DNA of 64,000 bases from Amborella trichopoda (GCF_000471905.2 NW_006499617.1:2722325-2786324), one strand, 5' to 3'; positions 23,241 through 35,784 are shown, counted from the first letter of the stretch. Made by a program: numbers and translations. The notes: generated by a model not told the origin, from the sequence alone.

Positions 23241-24591
23241 TGTTGGAAGACATTTTTCATCATCATGGGTTCCCGATCAATAAAGCTTAACAAACAGTGG
23301 AAATTTTGACTGTCCCAGAATAGCCCCAAAAATGGCGAGGATCTTCATAAGGACTCTGAAATTCTCTTGTCAAAATTTTTCGCATTCTGACATGGTTAAG
23401 GTAGCACAAACTGAGAAAACGTTTCGGTAGAATCAGCATCTAAACGGACCCTACAACTAGAACTATATTTTTGGTGCATCAAATTACTGTGGGACCACCT
23501 CTATTGGATCCGACACACTTGAAAACCCCTAGGTGTCAAGTTTCAGCTTGAACAAACATCCTAAGAAGAAGTTATAGGCGAAAGGGTGAAACAGCAGGAG
23601 CTGCACACTATTCCCATGCGGCCACCTTGCAACTCAACTCCATTAAATGGGCAGTCACAACAAGTGAATTTCAAGGCTCATATTTCACCCGTATTTAGTC
23701 GGATCATGCTCAAATTTTGTGAGTGTGTTCGTCACGTCAAGACGAGAGTTTCAATATGTGATGCGTCTCACGGCGATGCTCAAGCCCGAAGAAAAGCTAG
23801 AGAGAAGTTGCTAATCTGTGAAGAAAGTGCAGGAAAATCAATAGCGTCGTGCCTCACTCGAGCGACCAAATCACGCCGCTCGTGGGCCCAATCGATGCAA
23901 AAATAGTTTCATCACATGCGTAAGGTCTAGGGCTATCTGTAGTTCGAACCCCGTACTTGATGAACAGTTGGATTCTGCACATGAAGCCAACAAAGTAACT
24001 GCAAATTCCATCGCCGAAATTCCAGATTCTGGCCAAAACTCCAAAGTTGCAAAACCTTCGTCCGGGCACAGAATCGTGCTGTGTTTGTTGCCTCCCAATC
24101 GTGACGGCATGCTCAGTGTGATCCAGTGAATAAGTCACATAAAAACATCAAGGAAGGAGCACACAATTGATCCAAAGTTTCAAGATTCATTCAAATTTCA
24201 AGTCACATGATCGTGTCCTAAAAACACGATCCATGGCTTGAAGTTGGTGTCAAATCGATCGCCATGCTGAGCCCTACAAGAAACCAACCAACTACCTTTC
24301 GATCAAATGGGCATCAGAACAATCCTGGATCATCCATGAAAAATCATGCACATTCTAAAGCAACACAGGGACTGTCTTGGAATTTCACAACTTGCTAGAA
24401 AGGGGCAAATCTATCATTTAGCAACCTATTTTCTAACTTATTTTAATTCAGTTAAATCTTAATTTCTAGTAATTAAGTTTAATTTTGATCAATCCACCCA
24501 TGTTTGGGCACAATCTACCCATGTTTGGGTCACGTTTGGAGAGAGAGAAAAAGGAGAGAGAAACTTTTAGACTGCTACCCTTAGGCTCAAG

Positions 24592-26035
24592 GTAACTCTT
24601 CTCTCTATGTTTTTCTTTTTTCTTCTTCTTCTTTGTCTAAGCCTCCCTAAAAGGCCATGCACGACAGTGGCAGTATCGTGCATGCCTCTTTCTTTTCTTT
24701 CTGCCCTCCTTGGGTTTTACTAGTTGTGCATGGCGATGACATCGTCATGCACGAGCTCCTTTCCCCCTTCTGTTAGTTCATCTATATCTCTTTGCGAGGC
24801 TGGCAGAGAGTGTTGCTCATTCGCAGTCCGCAGATGTATCCTCGATGCCTCAGTGAAGAACACAAATGGTGAAACTTATTGCCACTTGCAAGGGTCACCC
24901 CCTGTTTCGCGCCCATCACAAGCGGCGATGCCTATCAGTGCCAGTGTGAGGTCGTGGAAAAACCTATCGCCCTCCATGAGCTTCCTTCATGCGTTCGGTG
25001 CCTATCATCGTCTGCGAGCTTCCTTTGTGAGCTCAGTGCCTATTGCCGTCGATGAGCTTCCTTTGTGCGCTCAGTGCCTGTCACCGTCCGTGAGCTTCCT
25101 TCATGCGCTCGATGCCTATCGTCGTCTGCGAGCTTCCTTCTTGTGCTTGGTGCCCATCACCGTCCACGAGCTTCGTTCGTGTGCTAGTTGCCTATCGCCG
25201 TCCATGAGTTACCTTCACGCGCCTGGTGCCTATCGTAGCCTATGAGCTTAGTTCGTCTGTTTTGTGTTTATCGCCGTCTGCAAGCCTTCTTCGTGGGCTC
25301 GGTGCCTATTGTCGTATGCAGGCTCTTCTTGTGTCCCACGCTTATCTTTGTGTGCCTTGGCAAGAATTGTCACCATGAGTCTCGCGAATGGCTATCACCA
25401 CGCTTCACAAGAGGCTGTCGCCACCCATGCAGTGGTGTGCTGCATTCTTATGTTGCCTCAACGACGATGCCTAGCACCCTCTGTAGTTCACTGCTCGGCC
25501 TCTAGCAGTGAGCAGTAGTGTCTAGCGTCGTCCAAGGGGCCATGGCACTGCTACTCCACGGTTATGAGTGGTGACGCTTAGTGCCACTGGGACCCCGTCT
25601 CTTCGTCGTCTCGTGCATTTTATTCATTCTCTTCTCACTTGACCGAGGGTGGACTCAATCTAGTGAGGCCATCGCAATTTTGGCTGTCGAGCAATATTGT
25701 CGTCGTGCTGGTCTTGAGAACCATGCCCATCTTGCTGCCACATAAGATTAGGACAGTCATGTCAACCTTGGTTTTACGTAGTATTCCCGTCGTGTTAGTC
25801 CAACGTACCATGCATGTCTTGCTACCGCTTCGAGTCAGTCATTACACTGGTCCAGCTATCTTGCTAGCGTCATCCTCTTGTCGAGTACCCTCTTCATTTC
25901 TCCTCTCATTCAAACCTTCCACTTTATCACCCTAACTTCTCACATTCTTAGCCATACAAATGTGCATTGCCCTAAGCTAAGGGGGGGCCTTTTGACCCAC
26001 TTGTCTTGCAAATGAACCGTAGTAGTGTTGTGTAG
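24592..26035 (+). other. Putative leader intron of LTR-3
   Basis: The boundaries CAAG/GTAACT and TGTGTAG/AAAACAAG match those of the other LTR copies. The 1.44 kb between them consists of C/T-rich DNA and arrays. Inferred by comparison. Confidence 0.55.
24650..25560 (+). repeat. Hairpin arrays of LTR-3
   Basis: The first unit has perfect 9-bp arms CATGCACGA (24656-24664) and TCGTGCATG (24676-24684). A second (about 24725-24752) has TGCATG/CATGCA arms. From 24940 to 25360 follow about a dozen roughly 60-bp units built on GTGCCTATCGCCGTC and GAGCTTCCTTCATGCGCTCG. The long frame at 24724-25245 is a shadow of these repeats. Confidence 0.75.
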
Positions 26036-26330
26036 AAAACAAGGAGATTGCAGGTCAAGAGAGGTGATTCTGAACCAGATGAAGCAGTTGGGGGGCTTTC
26101 CATAGTGATCTATAAGGGAGCCCGTGCGAGTCAGCCCGAGCAAGTCAAGGACCCATGTGTGGTTTGTCCCCACCTCACATCCAAAATTCCTCTCTCACTA
26201 GTTTGATACCTGCCGTTGTTCTTGAACAAGGTTCTCGAGAGAGCAATCTCAGCTCCCCGATCTTTCGACCCCGAGATACGTGTCACCCGATCACCTAGAT
26301 CTAGCGAGGCGAGATAGAGGCACCTAACTA

Positions 26331-27626
26331 AAAACCTTGCAAAGGGAAAGAAGGCGGTCTTGGGCTGGTAAGTGGTGCGGCCTTTCCTAGGGACTTCAAG
26401 ACACCCTTCCCCATCCATTATGTGTTCAAGTGGCTTACAGTGTACTTTTCGATAACATACATCAGAGACCCAGCCTTGGAGGAGCGAATGTGTCCTCATC
26501 TAGTGAAGATCATGGGGCAAAGTGTCATTTTTCATACCCTTGGGTATACACAAAAAATTTTCGAGAACAAGTCCTCTAGCATGCGTCGAGTCCCTTTTCT
26601 AGTAGGGGCTTCACTGACTGTGACTTTTTGGCAAGGAGCTAGATGGTGCCCTCACAAGCATCCGAGAGCTCATGTATATCCTTAGTATCCGTGGAGCGAT
26701 CTTGGCCTATCGGACCCTGTATAATGCGAAACTTAAAGGGTATTATCCCCACCGGTTCGTTCGACAGCACGGGCTTGATCAGGGTTGTCCCTTCCCAGTT
26801 TTGTTTGAGAAGCGCTATGGCAAAAGAAATGCTGGGAAGACAGAGACGTTGGGAACTCTCCGCGAATCATGAAAGGCAGTCCATGTTAGCACTGCTTGGT
26901 CAACTTGCTTGGAGCTTACTGAAATAAACAAGTTTGTCATACCGCATTTTGACAGAGTAGTCCGAGCAACTGAGGCACATGAGCATTGGTGAAGGATCAC
27001 CAATCGTGGATATTGGGAAGTCGACCACCCTTGGAAAGGGGAAAACAACAACTGACACCGGGAGACCAAACTGGGGAAGAATTTCAGACCCCCTCCTTTT
27101 TGCTGTATCCTTAAATTTGATTATCCTAGGAACTGGAAATCTCATGAGGTGCCTCGATAGATAGCGACAGAGAAATCATCGCCATATGTACTTGTTCTCG
27201 TCAATAGGAACGAGGATGTAGATGATGAAGGCCTTAACACTTCTAAAGGAGAGAGACCTAATGAGAGGTTGGAACAATCAGTGGAAATTACCTCTGATGA
27301 TATGGATGGGGGCATGAGAGATGCATATCCCAACAATGCTTAGGAAGAGGAGGCCGACCCTAGTGAGCAATCTGAGGAAATTATTCCTAATGAGACCCTC
27401 AACATTTCTCAAAGAGAGGAGCCTAGTGCTAATTGGAGGCTTGAACGTCCTGAGGTAGCTGCTTCTGACGAGCGAATAGAGGCCACGGTTCTTAGGCCAT
27501 CAGAAGTCGAAGCTCGATTCGAGCTTGCAGAATCTGACAACCCAGTTTTTGAAGTTGCTAGCCTGGAGGCGACCATAGCTCTGGCTATTGTCCCTTGATC
27601 TTCAGTTTCTGCAACCAAGGCCACCT
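26331..27626 (+). pseudogene. Antisense ORF of element G, left half (plant mobile domain)
   Basis: Plus-strand frames resemble the plant mobile domain (aminotransferase-like) found in plant transposons and as extra ORFs of Tat-lineage retroelements. FKWLTVYFSITYI lies at about 26424, and IRGAILAYRTLYNAK with YYPHRFVRQHGLDQG at 26690-26790. A Glu/Ser-rich acidic stretch follows (27190-27590). Stops and frameshifts are present. The N-terminal part is cut off by LTR-3; the right end is interrupted by element E at CACCT (27622-27626). The same frame resumes at 55133, after the repeated CACCT, and runs into a coiled-coil-like tail, so the two pieces are one former ORF. It lies antisense to G's gag-pol. 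The domain's biochemical role is not known to me. Confidence 0.7.
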
Positions 27627-27714
27627 TGGTCAGACTCCTTGGTCTTGCCTTTTGGGTCGGGTCCACTTGGTGGTGTGGTCACGAGTTCGAGCCGGACACA
27701 AGACCCGAGACTGC
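27627..27714 (-). mobile_element. 3' end of element E's 3' LTR
   Basis: TGGTCAGACTCCTTGGTCTTGC aligns with TGGTTAGGCTCCTTGGTCTC at 40675, the end of E's 5' LTR, and continues through GGTGGTGTGGTCACGAGTTCGA. It stops abruptly at 27714, where the repeat array of element D begins, marking a deletion junction. Confidence 0.8.
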
Positions 27715-28400
27715 ACAGCCTTGGTCTAGACATACGACCCTAAACTCCATGCTCCATGCTGCATGACCCTAAACTGCACAGCCTTGGTCCAGACGTACGA
27801 CCTTAAACTCCGATGTCCGTGCTGCATGACACTAAACTACACAGCCCTGGTCTAGACGTATGACCCTAAACTCTGCAGTCTGTGCTACATAATCGTAAAC
27901 TGCATAGCCTTAGTCTAGACGTACGACCCTAAACTCTGTGGTTCGTGCTACATGACCCTAAACTTTATAGCCCTGGTCTAGACGTATGACCCGAAAACTC
28001 CACGATCCATGCTACATGACCTTAAACTGCATAGCCCTGGTCTAAATGTATGACCCTAAACTCCACAATCCATGTTGCATGACCCTAAACTGCACAGCCC
28101 TGGTCTAATTGCATGACCCTAAACTGCAAGGTCCAAACTATATGACCTTAAACCATAGCCTACGTCCCGGTCGCACGATGGTAAATTGCACAACACCATT
28201 ATCCGAACTATATGACTTTAAACTGTAGTGGATGTCAAGTTGCACGACCATAAACTGCATGATCCTTATTGTATGACTGTAAAATTGCATAAGCACTGTC
28301 TAACTATATGACCTTAAACCATAGTGCACGTCCTGGCCACATGATGATAGATTGCTTTGCCCATGTCTAGGAGGCATGATCATAAACTCACCCCCACATA
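27715..28400 (+). repeat. GGTCC/ATGACC palindromic array of element D
   Basis: Tandem units of about 33-36 bp, for example CTGCACAGCCTTGGTCCAGA plus CGTACGACC. It is related to the arrays in C and, inverted, in A. Compared with those, CATACGACC/GTCTAGACGTACGACC variants dominate here, so this copy amplified its own subtype. A further short stretch is at 28970-29070. Confidence 0.85.
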
Positions 28401-28464
28401 TGCGCACACGCCTTTACGTGCACTTTCATGCATGCCTTTCCAAATCTACTTGTTAGTGTGCGCA

Positions 28465-28958
28465 CATCACCTTCATTATCTCCCCAGTGAGTTCATTCAT
28501 TTCATCACCATACATCATTCCCAGTGAGTCTACCCCATGCTCACAAAACGGTGAGCCATCTCGTTATCCAAACTCGTTGTAAGTTAGTGGGTCACTGTCA
28601 TCCACTCACATTTCATATATCACCCGTCTCTCATGGGTAGCCTCGAGCCATCCCCTCAAGTGAGCCAAACCACCACCATACTCACTCCATGGCCTTCATA
28701 GACTGTCATCCATCACCTTCATTATCTCCCCTATGAGTACATTCATTTCATCAGCATACATCATTCCCAGTGAGTCTCACCCATGCTCACAAAAAGGCGA
28801 GCCATATTGTCATCAAAACTCGTTGTAAGTTAGTGGGTAACCATCATCCACTCACATTTCATACATCACCCATCTCCCATGGGTAGCCTCGAGCCATCTC
28901 CCCAAGTGAGCCGAACCACCACCATACTCACTCCATGGCCTTCATAGACTGTCATCCA
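28465..28958 (+). repeat. 246-bp tandem duplication in element D
   Basis: CTTCATTATCTCCCC recurs at 28471 and 28717. Both copies run through CATCATTCCCAGTGAGTCT and CATGGCCTTCATAGACTGTC. The two copies are highly similar. It is noncoding. Confidence 0.85.
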
Positions 28959-29074
28959 TCACCATTACGGTCCAACTATTTGACCTTAATTCATAGTGCA
29001 TGTCCAGGCCGCATGACATCAAACTGTTTCGCACAAGTCTTGGGGGCATGACCTTAAACATGCCCTCACAAAAA

Positions 29075-29490
29075 AAAAAAAAAAGAAGAGAAAAGTAAAG
29101 AAATAACGGGCATGGTGTATACCTGAACAAGGGAACGCTATGAGTAAAAACGACGGATGGGTATGGTCACAAAACCATGAGTAAAAGAGTTCCATAAAAA
29201 AAAATCGGGCACGGTGAAAAATTGAAAGGGCGTCGTGAGTAAAAAAGGACAAAAAGGGTGGACATGGCCGAAGGTCATGGGTAAAAGAGACCCAAAAAAA
29301 GAAAAAAAAAAAAAAAAGAAGTTGGTGAAAACCTTCTTTACAGCGCTGCTTCCCAAGTTCAAGCAAAAATCTACGAAGGACGCTAAGACCAATAAATAGG
29401 TTGATGCAACATTCGCTTCCACCGGTAACTTCAGTCAGCACTCCCTTCATCATCAAGACATCCAACGGGGTGTAATCGGTAAAATCATCC
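29075..29490 (+). mobile_element. Element D: CATGAGTAAAAG module
   Basis: Equivalent to 22090-22300 in C. It contains an A-tract at 29070-29085 and another at 29290-29317. Noncoding. Confidence 0.6.
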
Positions 29491-29494
29491 CTAG

Positions 29495-30330
29495 TCATTC
29501 TTCTTCAGTCTTGGGTGAACAGGTAGCCCAATCAATGTCCTTCTCTAGTTCGGAGTAAATAGGTAGCCCAATAAACATCCTCCTCCAATCCTGGGTACAT
29601 AAGTAGCCCGTCAATGTCCTCCTCCTATCCTGAGTGAATAGGTATCCCAGTCGACGTCCTTCTTCAGGGCTAGATGACAATGTAGCCTGGTCGTTCTCCT
29701 TCTCATACAAGACCTCCTACCCATACACAAAGTGTGCATGCCTTCTCCTTCTCTTACAAGACCTCCTCCCCATGCACGGAGTGTGCGTGCCTTCTCCTTC
29801 TCTTACAAGACCTCCTTCACATGCATGGAGTGTGCATGCCTTCTCCTTCTCTTACAAGACCTCCTCCCCATGCATGGAGTATGCATGCCTTCTCCTTCTC
29901 TTACAAGGCCTCCTCCCCATGCACGGAGTGTGCATGCCTTCTCCTTCTCTTAGAAGACCACCTTCCAATGCACGAAGTGTGCATGTCTTCTCCTTCTCTT
30001 ACAAGACCTNNNNNNNNNNNNNNNNNNNNATGCACGGAGTGTGCATACCTTCTCCTTCTCTTACAAGACCTTCTTCCCATGCATGGAGTATGAATTCCTT
30101 CTCCTTCTCTTACAGGACCTCCTCCCCATGCATAGAGTGTGCATGCCTTTTCCTTCTCTAATAGACCTCCTCCCCATGCACAAAGCATGCATCTCTTCTC
30201 CTTCTCTTATAGACCCCCTCCCCATGCATGGAGTATGAATGCCTTCTCCTTCTCTTATAGACCTCCTCTCCATGCGCGGAGTGTGCATGCCTTCTGCTTC
30301 TCTTATAGACCCCTCTCTCCATGAGGCTAG
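29495..30330 (+). repeat. 40-bp and 48-bp tandem arrays of element D
   Basis: 29495-29690: about five 40-bp units with AATAGGTAGCCCAATCAATG. 29690-30325: about thirteen 48-bp units, CCTTCTCCTTCTCTTACAAG plus ACCTCCTCCC and a palindrome. Typical palindromes are perfect: CATGCAC/GTGCATG (29918-29936) and CATGCAT/ATGCATG (29869-29887), each with a GGAGT loop. Spacers are pyrimidine-rich. The array is interrupted by the N run. The ORFs on both strands are shadows. Confidence 0.9.
30010..30029. other. Assembly gap (20 N)
   Basis: Twenty N inside the 48-bp palindrome array. The true array length is probably larger than shown. Confidence 0.95.
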
Positions 30331-30737
30331 GCGAAAAAGTAGCCCAGTCACATTCCTCCAAGGTAGAAACTTACAAAGCCAGGGCAGAGCCTGTCGGAGA
30401 TTTCAATTCTCCTAGTCGGTACGATCAGACCTTCAAGATCGGCTAATAGAATTGGGCCCTGACTGGACTCTGTAGACGAGACCAATAGGGATACTCTAAT
30501 CATCAATAGCAAACCTGGCATAGTAGCAAACAATCTCCACCAAAAAGTCTCTTCTCCCTCTAAAGTCTCCATGAACTGACCCGTGAACAATGCATCTCTA
30601 CGTCTGAGCAGCCTAGTTACACCATTACGTGAATCTCCTTGGCGTGGACACAAAGGCAAAAAGTAAAAGCTGAACAAAAAATTCTAAATGATTGTCCTTC
30701 TCGCTTCTCTTGAAGCACAACATTTAGTGTGGCAATC

Positions 30738-33292
30738 AATTTGAACGCATTTTTCATCACCTTGGTCCCTGGTAGGAAGCAGGTCAATAGAGCGTACGAA
30801 GCAGTGGAAAATTCTCGACAGTCTCAAAATGGCCTCAGAATTGTTCAAGATCGTCATCAGTACTTCAAAAGGCCACCTACCAAGTTACATCACGATCAGA
30901 CATGTCCAAGGCAGTGAACACAAAGAAACAATTTCAAAAAAATTTCTAGCACCCTGAAATGGATCCTACAACTGGAGATATATTTTCCATGCCTCAAATT
31001 ACTATGAGACCACCACCATTGGATTCGGCACGATCAAAAACCTCAATGAGCCAAGATTCGGCTTGATCAGACATTCCAGAACAAAGATATGTGCAAAACA
31101 TTGAAACAAAAGAGGTCGTACACTATTCCCATATGGCCTCACTGCACTAAAACACCATTAAAGGTGGCTATTTTTATAGTCATGAGCAGTCACATTCGGG
31201 GCTCATAACATACTCGTTCTAGGTCGGATCGCTCTCAAATTTGATGAGCATATTCGTCTCATCAAGACGAACAATTTGATATGTGGCACTCCCCGAGACG
31301 ATATCCCGCACAGAGAAAAGTTAGAGTCGATCTGTGAAGAAATTACAGAAAATTCAACAACGACATGCCTTGCTCAATGAACTAAATCACGACGCTCGCA
31401 CTACGGATCTACGTAAAACGAATTTATTGTGTGCATAACGTTCAAGGCTTTCATTAGACCGAATCACGTACATGGTGGACGGTCCGATTTCATGCATGAA
31501 GCCGATGAAGTTACTGAAATTCTAGCTGCCGGAATCTAGATTCCTGTCAAAAGTCAAAAGTTGTAAAATCTTCGTTAGGGCTCCAAATCGCGTTCCAATT
31601 GTTTCCATGTGATCGTGATGACATGCTTAGTGCACTACGATAAAGAAATCATAGAAACACACATTAAGGAAAGATTGCACTATCGATCCGAAGTTTCCAA
31701 GATTCAAACAAATTTCATGTCTCGTGATCATGACTGGAAAACATGATTCATGGCTTGAAGTTGGTATCAAAACAATCACCATATTGACCCCTACCAGAAA
31801 AAAATAATATTTCGATTAAACGGGCATCATAACAACCCCAGGTAAGCCACAAGAGATCACGCAAGTTCTCGGGTGGCCATATGGACTGTTCTGAAATTCC
31901 ACAAATTGTTAGGTAGGGCCAAAACAGTCTTTTGTATCTATTTCTAGAATTTCTTTTAATTCAATTAAATCTGAATTTTCAGCAATTAGGTTTAATTTAG
32001 ATCAATCCACCCATGTTTAGGCACAGCTTTTATCAATCCACCCATGTCTCAGGCAACCACAAGGACCTAGTGCCGGTTGCTTTCTCTCTTCTTCTATCAA
32101 CTGGCGAGGCCTAGCACTAGTTGGCTTTCTCTCTCTTCATCTATCAATCGGTGAGATATAGCATTGATTGGTCTCCTCTCTCTTCTTCTACCAGTCGGTG
32201 AGACCTAACATCGATTGGTTTCCTCTCTCTTCATCTATCAGTCGGTTAGACATCGCATCGGTTTGTCTCCTCTCTCTTCTTCTACCAATCGATGAGGCTT
32301 AACGTCGGTTGTCTTTTCTCTCTCTACCTGTCGATGAGGCCTAGCACCGAGTGGGTCTTCTCTCTCTTCTTCTATCAGTTGATAAGGTCTAGTGCCAACT
32401 GGTTTTCTCTCTTTTCTTCTGTCAGTTAGCGAGACTAAGTACCAGTTGGCTCCCTTCCTCTTTACTCATTCGACATCGTCGGTGAAGCTTGCCGCCGACT
32501 GCTTCCTCTCTCTGCTATCTCCTGAAATAGTTGGTGATGTTTAACGTCGACTGCATCTCCTCTTTCTTCTTCTCTCTCCTTCCGTCTATCCCCTTCCTCT
32601 CTTTAACAATTCCTCTGCTGCTCTCTCGTTCTACCAAGAGGGATTGAGGTTAGCATCTCATGGCAGTCCTGTCGTTTAGCCGTAATGTTGTCGTGTCAGG
32701 TTTGCTTGGCTAGCTTTACGACCATGACAAACCGTCTATCGTGTCTAGCTAGTCGATATTAACGATAATGTTTGGTAGTGATCCCATGAATCGGTCTCAG
32801 TTACCAAGCATGTTTTTCCACCATGTTATGTCAATTATCCATCAGTCTAGTCATTGCCCAGACCTTCTTGCTTGGTTGAATTCTTCTCTCCCCCTGTCTT
32901 TCTTTCTTCTTCTTGACTGCGCATGCTTGTGTACGCTCATCAGAGAGGAAAAGGGTTTGACCCACCTGTCCCATAACCTTTGCCATATATGTGTGTGATT
33001 GCAGAAAGTAGAAAATAAGAAGAATATGAGCCAAGGGAGGTGATTGCTAACCAGTTTCATAACTGGGGGGCTTTCTTCATGATCTAAGAGGGCGCCCACG
33101 CGAGTCATCCCGAGTAAGTCCCGAACCCACCTTTTAAATTTATCTCTCATCAGTTGGTAACACCTGCCCCCATTTTCAAACGAGGTTCCCGAGAGAACGA
33201 TCTCACGAATGTTCTGAGTCTTCCCCGAAACCTGAGACGCGAGCCGCCCGATCCCTCAGGGATCCGAACGGCAAGATTGAGGCACCTAACCA
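30738..33292 (+). mobile_element. LTR-4: family H 3' LTR of element D
   Basis: The start is degenerate (AATTTGAACGCATTTTTC) but is preceded by the usual TTGAAGCACAACATTTAG internal end. The array is at 32080-32640, the acceptor GTGTGATTGCAG/AAAG at 33004, and the conserved block at 33005-33285, ending GGCACCTAACCA. No donor or TATA is recognised: the leader is shortened near 32040. It abuts E's gag at 33293, so D inserted into E's gag. Confidence 0.8.
32080..32760 (+). repeat. Hairpin arrays of LTR-4
   Basis: Eight or more units about 58-64 bp long. A dyad such as CCAGTCGGTGAGACCTAACA with CGATTGGT (arms CCAGTCG/CGATTGG, one G-T step) is followed by TTTCCTCTCTCTTC spacers. The second array type (GTCGTGTCAGGT, GACCATGACAAACC) follows at 32660-32760. 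Confidence 0.8.
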
Positions 33293-35784
33293 GTGGGAAG
33301 TAGTCACGACTCCTTTAACTTAAAGCCCTTGTACTGTCTAATAAGCTTTTCATCAGCCTCTTGTCAACTCCTGAGGCCAAGGCATCGGCGACTGATAGAA
33401 ATCTGGCCACTTGGGTCGTGATTTTCCTAAGATGTTTTCGATGCCGCTTGCTGATATTGCAATATGTGAGCTCTTGATCAAGAGCCTCAAAGTCTGGGCA
33501 TTCGAAGGTCGAACCTTCAGGGAAGGGTTTAGAAGAAGAAGGATTCGATGAATCGAGGATAGAAGAAGGGTGAGAGCTTTTAGGTTCATCACTCAAATTG
33601 GACCAAACAGGGCAGCTTTTAAGTTATCACCCTGCTTGGACCATTGAGGGTTGATTTTAGGGTTGTCAACCTTATTAGACGATATGATCCTTTTTAGACA
33701 AGTTTGTAGGCCTTGGTCCACGATATCGGTCAGTTTAGGGATGAAGTCTTGCAACGTTTGGAGTGGAGGGACAGGAAAAAGGAATTCGGCCTCAACTGGG
33801 GGCCGAGGGATCTTCCTCCTTCGACGAGCAGCCCTCGGTGCTTGTTTTCTCCTCCCCCTTTCCATTGTTAACACAATCTTCCAGGGCTCACGAGGCTTGG
33901 GTGTCGTCCGTGCCTGACGGATTGCCTCCCTTCTCATGGATCTCATTTGATTTCACCCTCGATAGATCTACCATGGTCGAAAAGTGGAGGGCTCGTCCCA
34001 CTTAATAGGATCTGGTGGCATATGACGATGAGGGGCTTGTGCCAGGGAGAAGTCTTGAGTGCCCCTCTCATAAATGGTGATTGGGGCTTCGACCACGAGG
34101 TGTCCCCTTCCGACCTTCTCTTTCATTAAAGCCCGAAATGCGACACATTCGGCCAATTTGTGGCCATGCACTTGGTGGTAGGGCACCAGAGGTGCTCAGT
34201 CCTTTGGGTAACACAGCTAGGTTGTCTCGAGGGTCGCGGTGTAATGACCACCTCCTGGATCATCATAACAAACATTGTCAGGAGGAGATCCGGTGGCAGT
34301 TCATCTGAGCAATCTGTTTGTGCCTCTTCATGGATTGTCACGCTGTTGGATGCCTCACCTATCCCAAAGGCCTTTTTGAAGGCGTCCAGCTGAATTTGTC
34401 CTCTTTGGATTAATGCCTCGATTTAATCCTTGAGTGTAAATCACTCTTGACTAGAATGCCCCAACATTCTATGATAGGCGCAATAATTTCCATGGGTGAC
34501 AAGTTCAACCTCTTCCGGCTTCCTTATATTGGGCAAGGCAATCATTTTCTGTTGCAACAAAATTAGTAATAGAGCAGGGACCCACTCCTTATTGAAGCTG
34601 TAAACTTTGTTCTTTCTTTCCTCCCAGTATTCTTTTTGGTAAAGGTTTGGAGGTGGAGGCATCTTGTTATAGACCTGAGGTGGCTGTGGCCCTGTCTTAA
34701 GTGTCCCTTGGGCATTAGCAGGGGGCACCCCTTTGGAGAAATCAAGTGTTTGAGCCTGGTCTTTCTTAGGGTCCGAGACGGTGACGGTGGCACTAGTCGC
34801 TCCTCTTTACAGATTGCCCCAAGAATTGGGGCGAGAACTACCAAAATTTCGGTTGTTTCTGCCACTTGGCGATTGTGTTTAGGATCTTCCATGGTGCCTA
34901 AAGATCCTTTCTAAGCGGACTAACTTGGAGATCGGATCTGACATAGGTGGGGTTTGAAGCTTCAACGTGTAAGGAGATCTCTGGCCGCATGTTGCATACA
35001 CAGGTCTGGATGGCATCGATCTTGGGCATAGAGTTTGTCTGGTATGAAGCCAGAGCTCTCCATCTTGCAATCAATTGATTCACCAGCTCTCCCGGATTCT
35101 GGGTCATAGTGAGGAGCTTAATAGTTTACACTTCTCTTTCAATTTTGCAGAAGCGCTTGTATAACAAGCACTCCATCTCTTCCCAGTTTGCACCGAGTTT
35201 GGCCGAAGTCAAGCGTACCATTGGAATGCCAGTCAATCGAAGGTCTTGATGAATTGGGGTAGGAGGAGCCTTCCTTCAATGGCCGTCTCTCGACATGCCA
35301 AGGTAAAGTGGGCAATGTGCTAGCGGGGAGAACCCGTGCTGTTGAAGTCAGGGACCTCCCTTTCTGAGGGGTTGGGATTTTGATAAAGGGATGCCTCTCG
35401 TATCCCAGGGGTCTGCCTCCCCTGTAAGCTATGGCTAATCATAGCATCAATGTCGGCCTGGGAGACCTGACATGAGAAGAATGACCAAGAGGGTTTGGAG
35501 GAGGCAGCTGCCTTAAAGGTTCTTCTAGTGGGTGGGTAAGCAGTAGAAAGTTAGCCCCATGGTGAGATGAATTCATGGTGGGCCTATCACTTTCCATCCA
35601 TTTGACCTTCTCCATCATTCGGTTTATCATATCTTCGAGTCGGGTCAGCCTCTCTTGAGATTCATCACCGGGCTGATCAATGACCATCACGCTAACTCTC
35701 TCTTTAGAAGGAGAGACCACTTGTGTGGTGTAAACCTTGGACACCCGGTGATTTAGGTTTGAGACTCCGATCAGTAGGGGTTGG
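33293..35784 (-). pseudogene. gag: gag of element E
   Basis: Minus-strand frames in order: N-terminal basic/Pro-rich part (35450-35784), capsid-like WYA.LRPNS and MTQNPGELVNQLIARWRALA (35040-35250), and HVEASNPTYV (34940). A linker follows, then knuckle 1 CAYHRMLGHSSQEC (about 34440-34490), the segment LPPDLLLTMFVMMIQEVVITPRPSRQP (about 34220-34300) and knuckle 2 YHQVHGHKLAEC (about 34150-34185). A basic region is at 33700-33940, and the conserved ECPDFEALDQEL segment is at about 33460-33510. Gag forms the element's RNA-containing particle. Several frameshifts and stops break it. It is cut on the left by LTR-4 and on the right by solo LTR-5. Confidence 0.8.

Larger units (their letters stand above)
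23241..26330 (+). mobile_element. LTR-3: family H 3' LTR of remnant C
   Basis: From TGTTGGAAGACATTTTTC to GGCACCTAACTA, 3.09 kb. The donor-like GGCTCAAG/GTAACT is at 24592, the array at 24650-25560, the acceptor GTTGTGTAG/AAAAC at 26035, and the conserved U5 block at 26036-26320. No clear TATA remains. It lies inside the antisense ORF of element G: the plant-mobile-domain frame resumes right after it. Confidence 0.85.

Noticed and set aside
23241..23300. CAATAAAG near LTR starts as polyadenylation signal
   Set aside because: It lies far upstream of the TATA region, so it cannot end transcripts started in the same LTR, though it may serve read-through RNA.
29634..30351. Repetitive ORFs on both strands
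   Set aside because: Shadows of a 48-bp repeat, a multiple of three, which keeps frames open on both strands; N residues inside.
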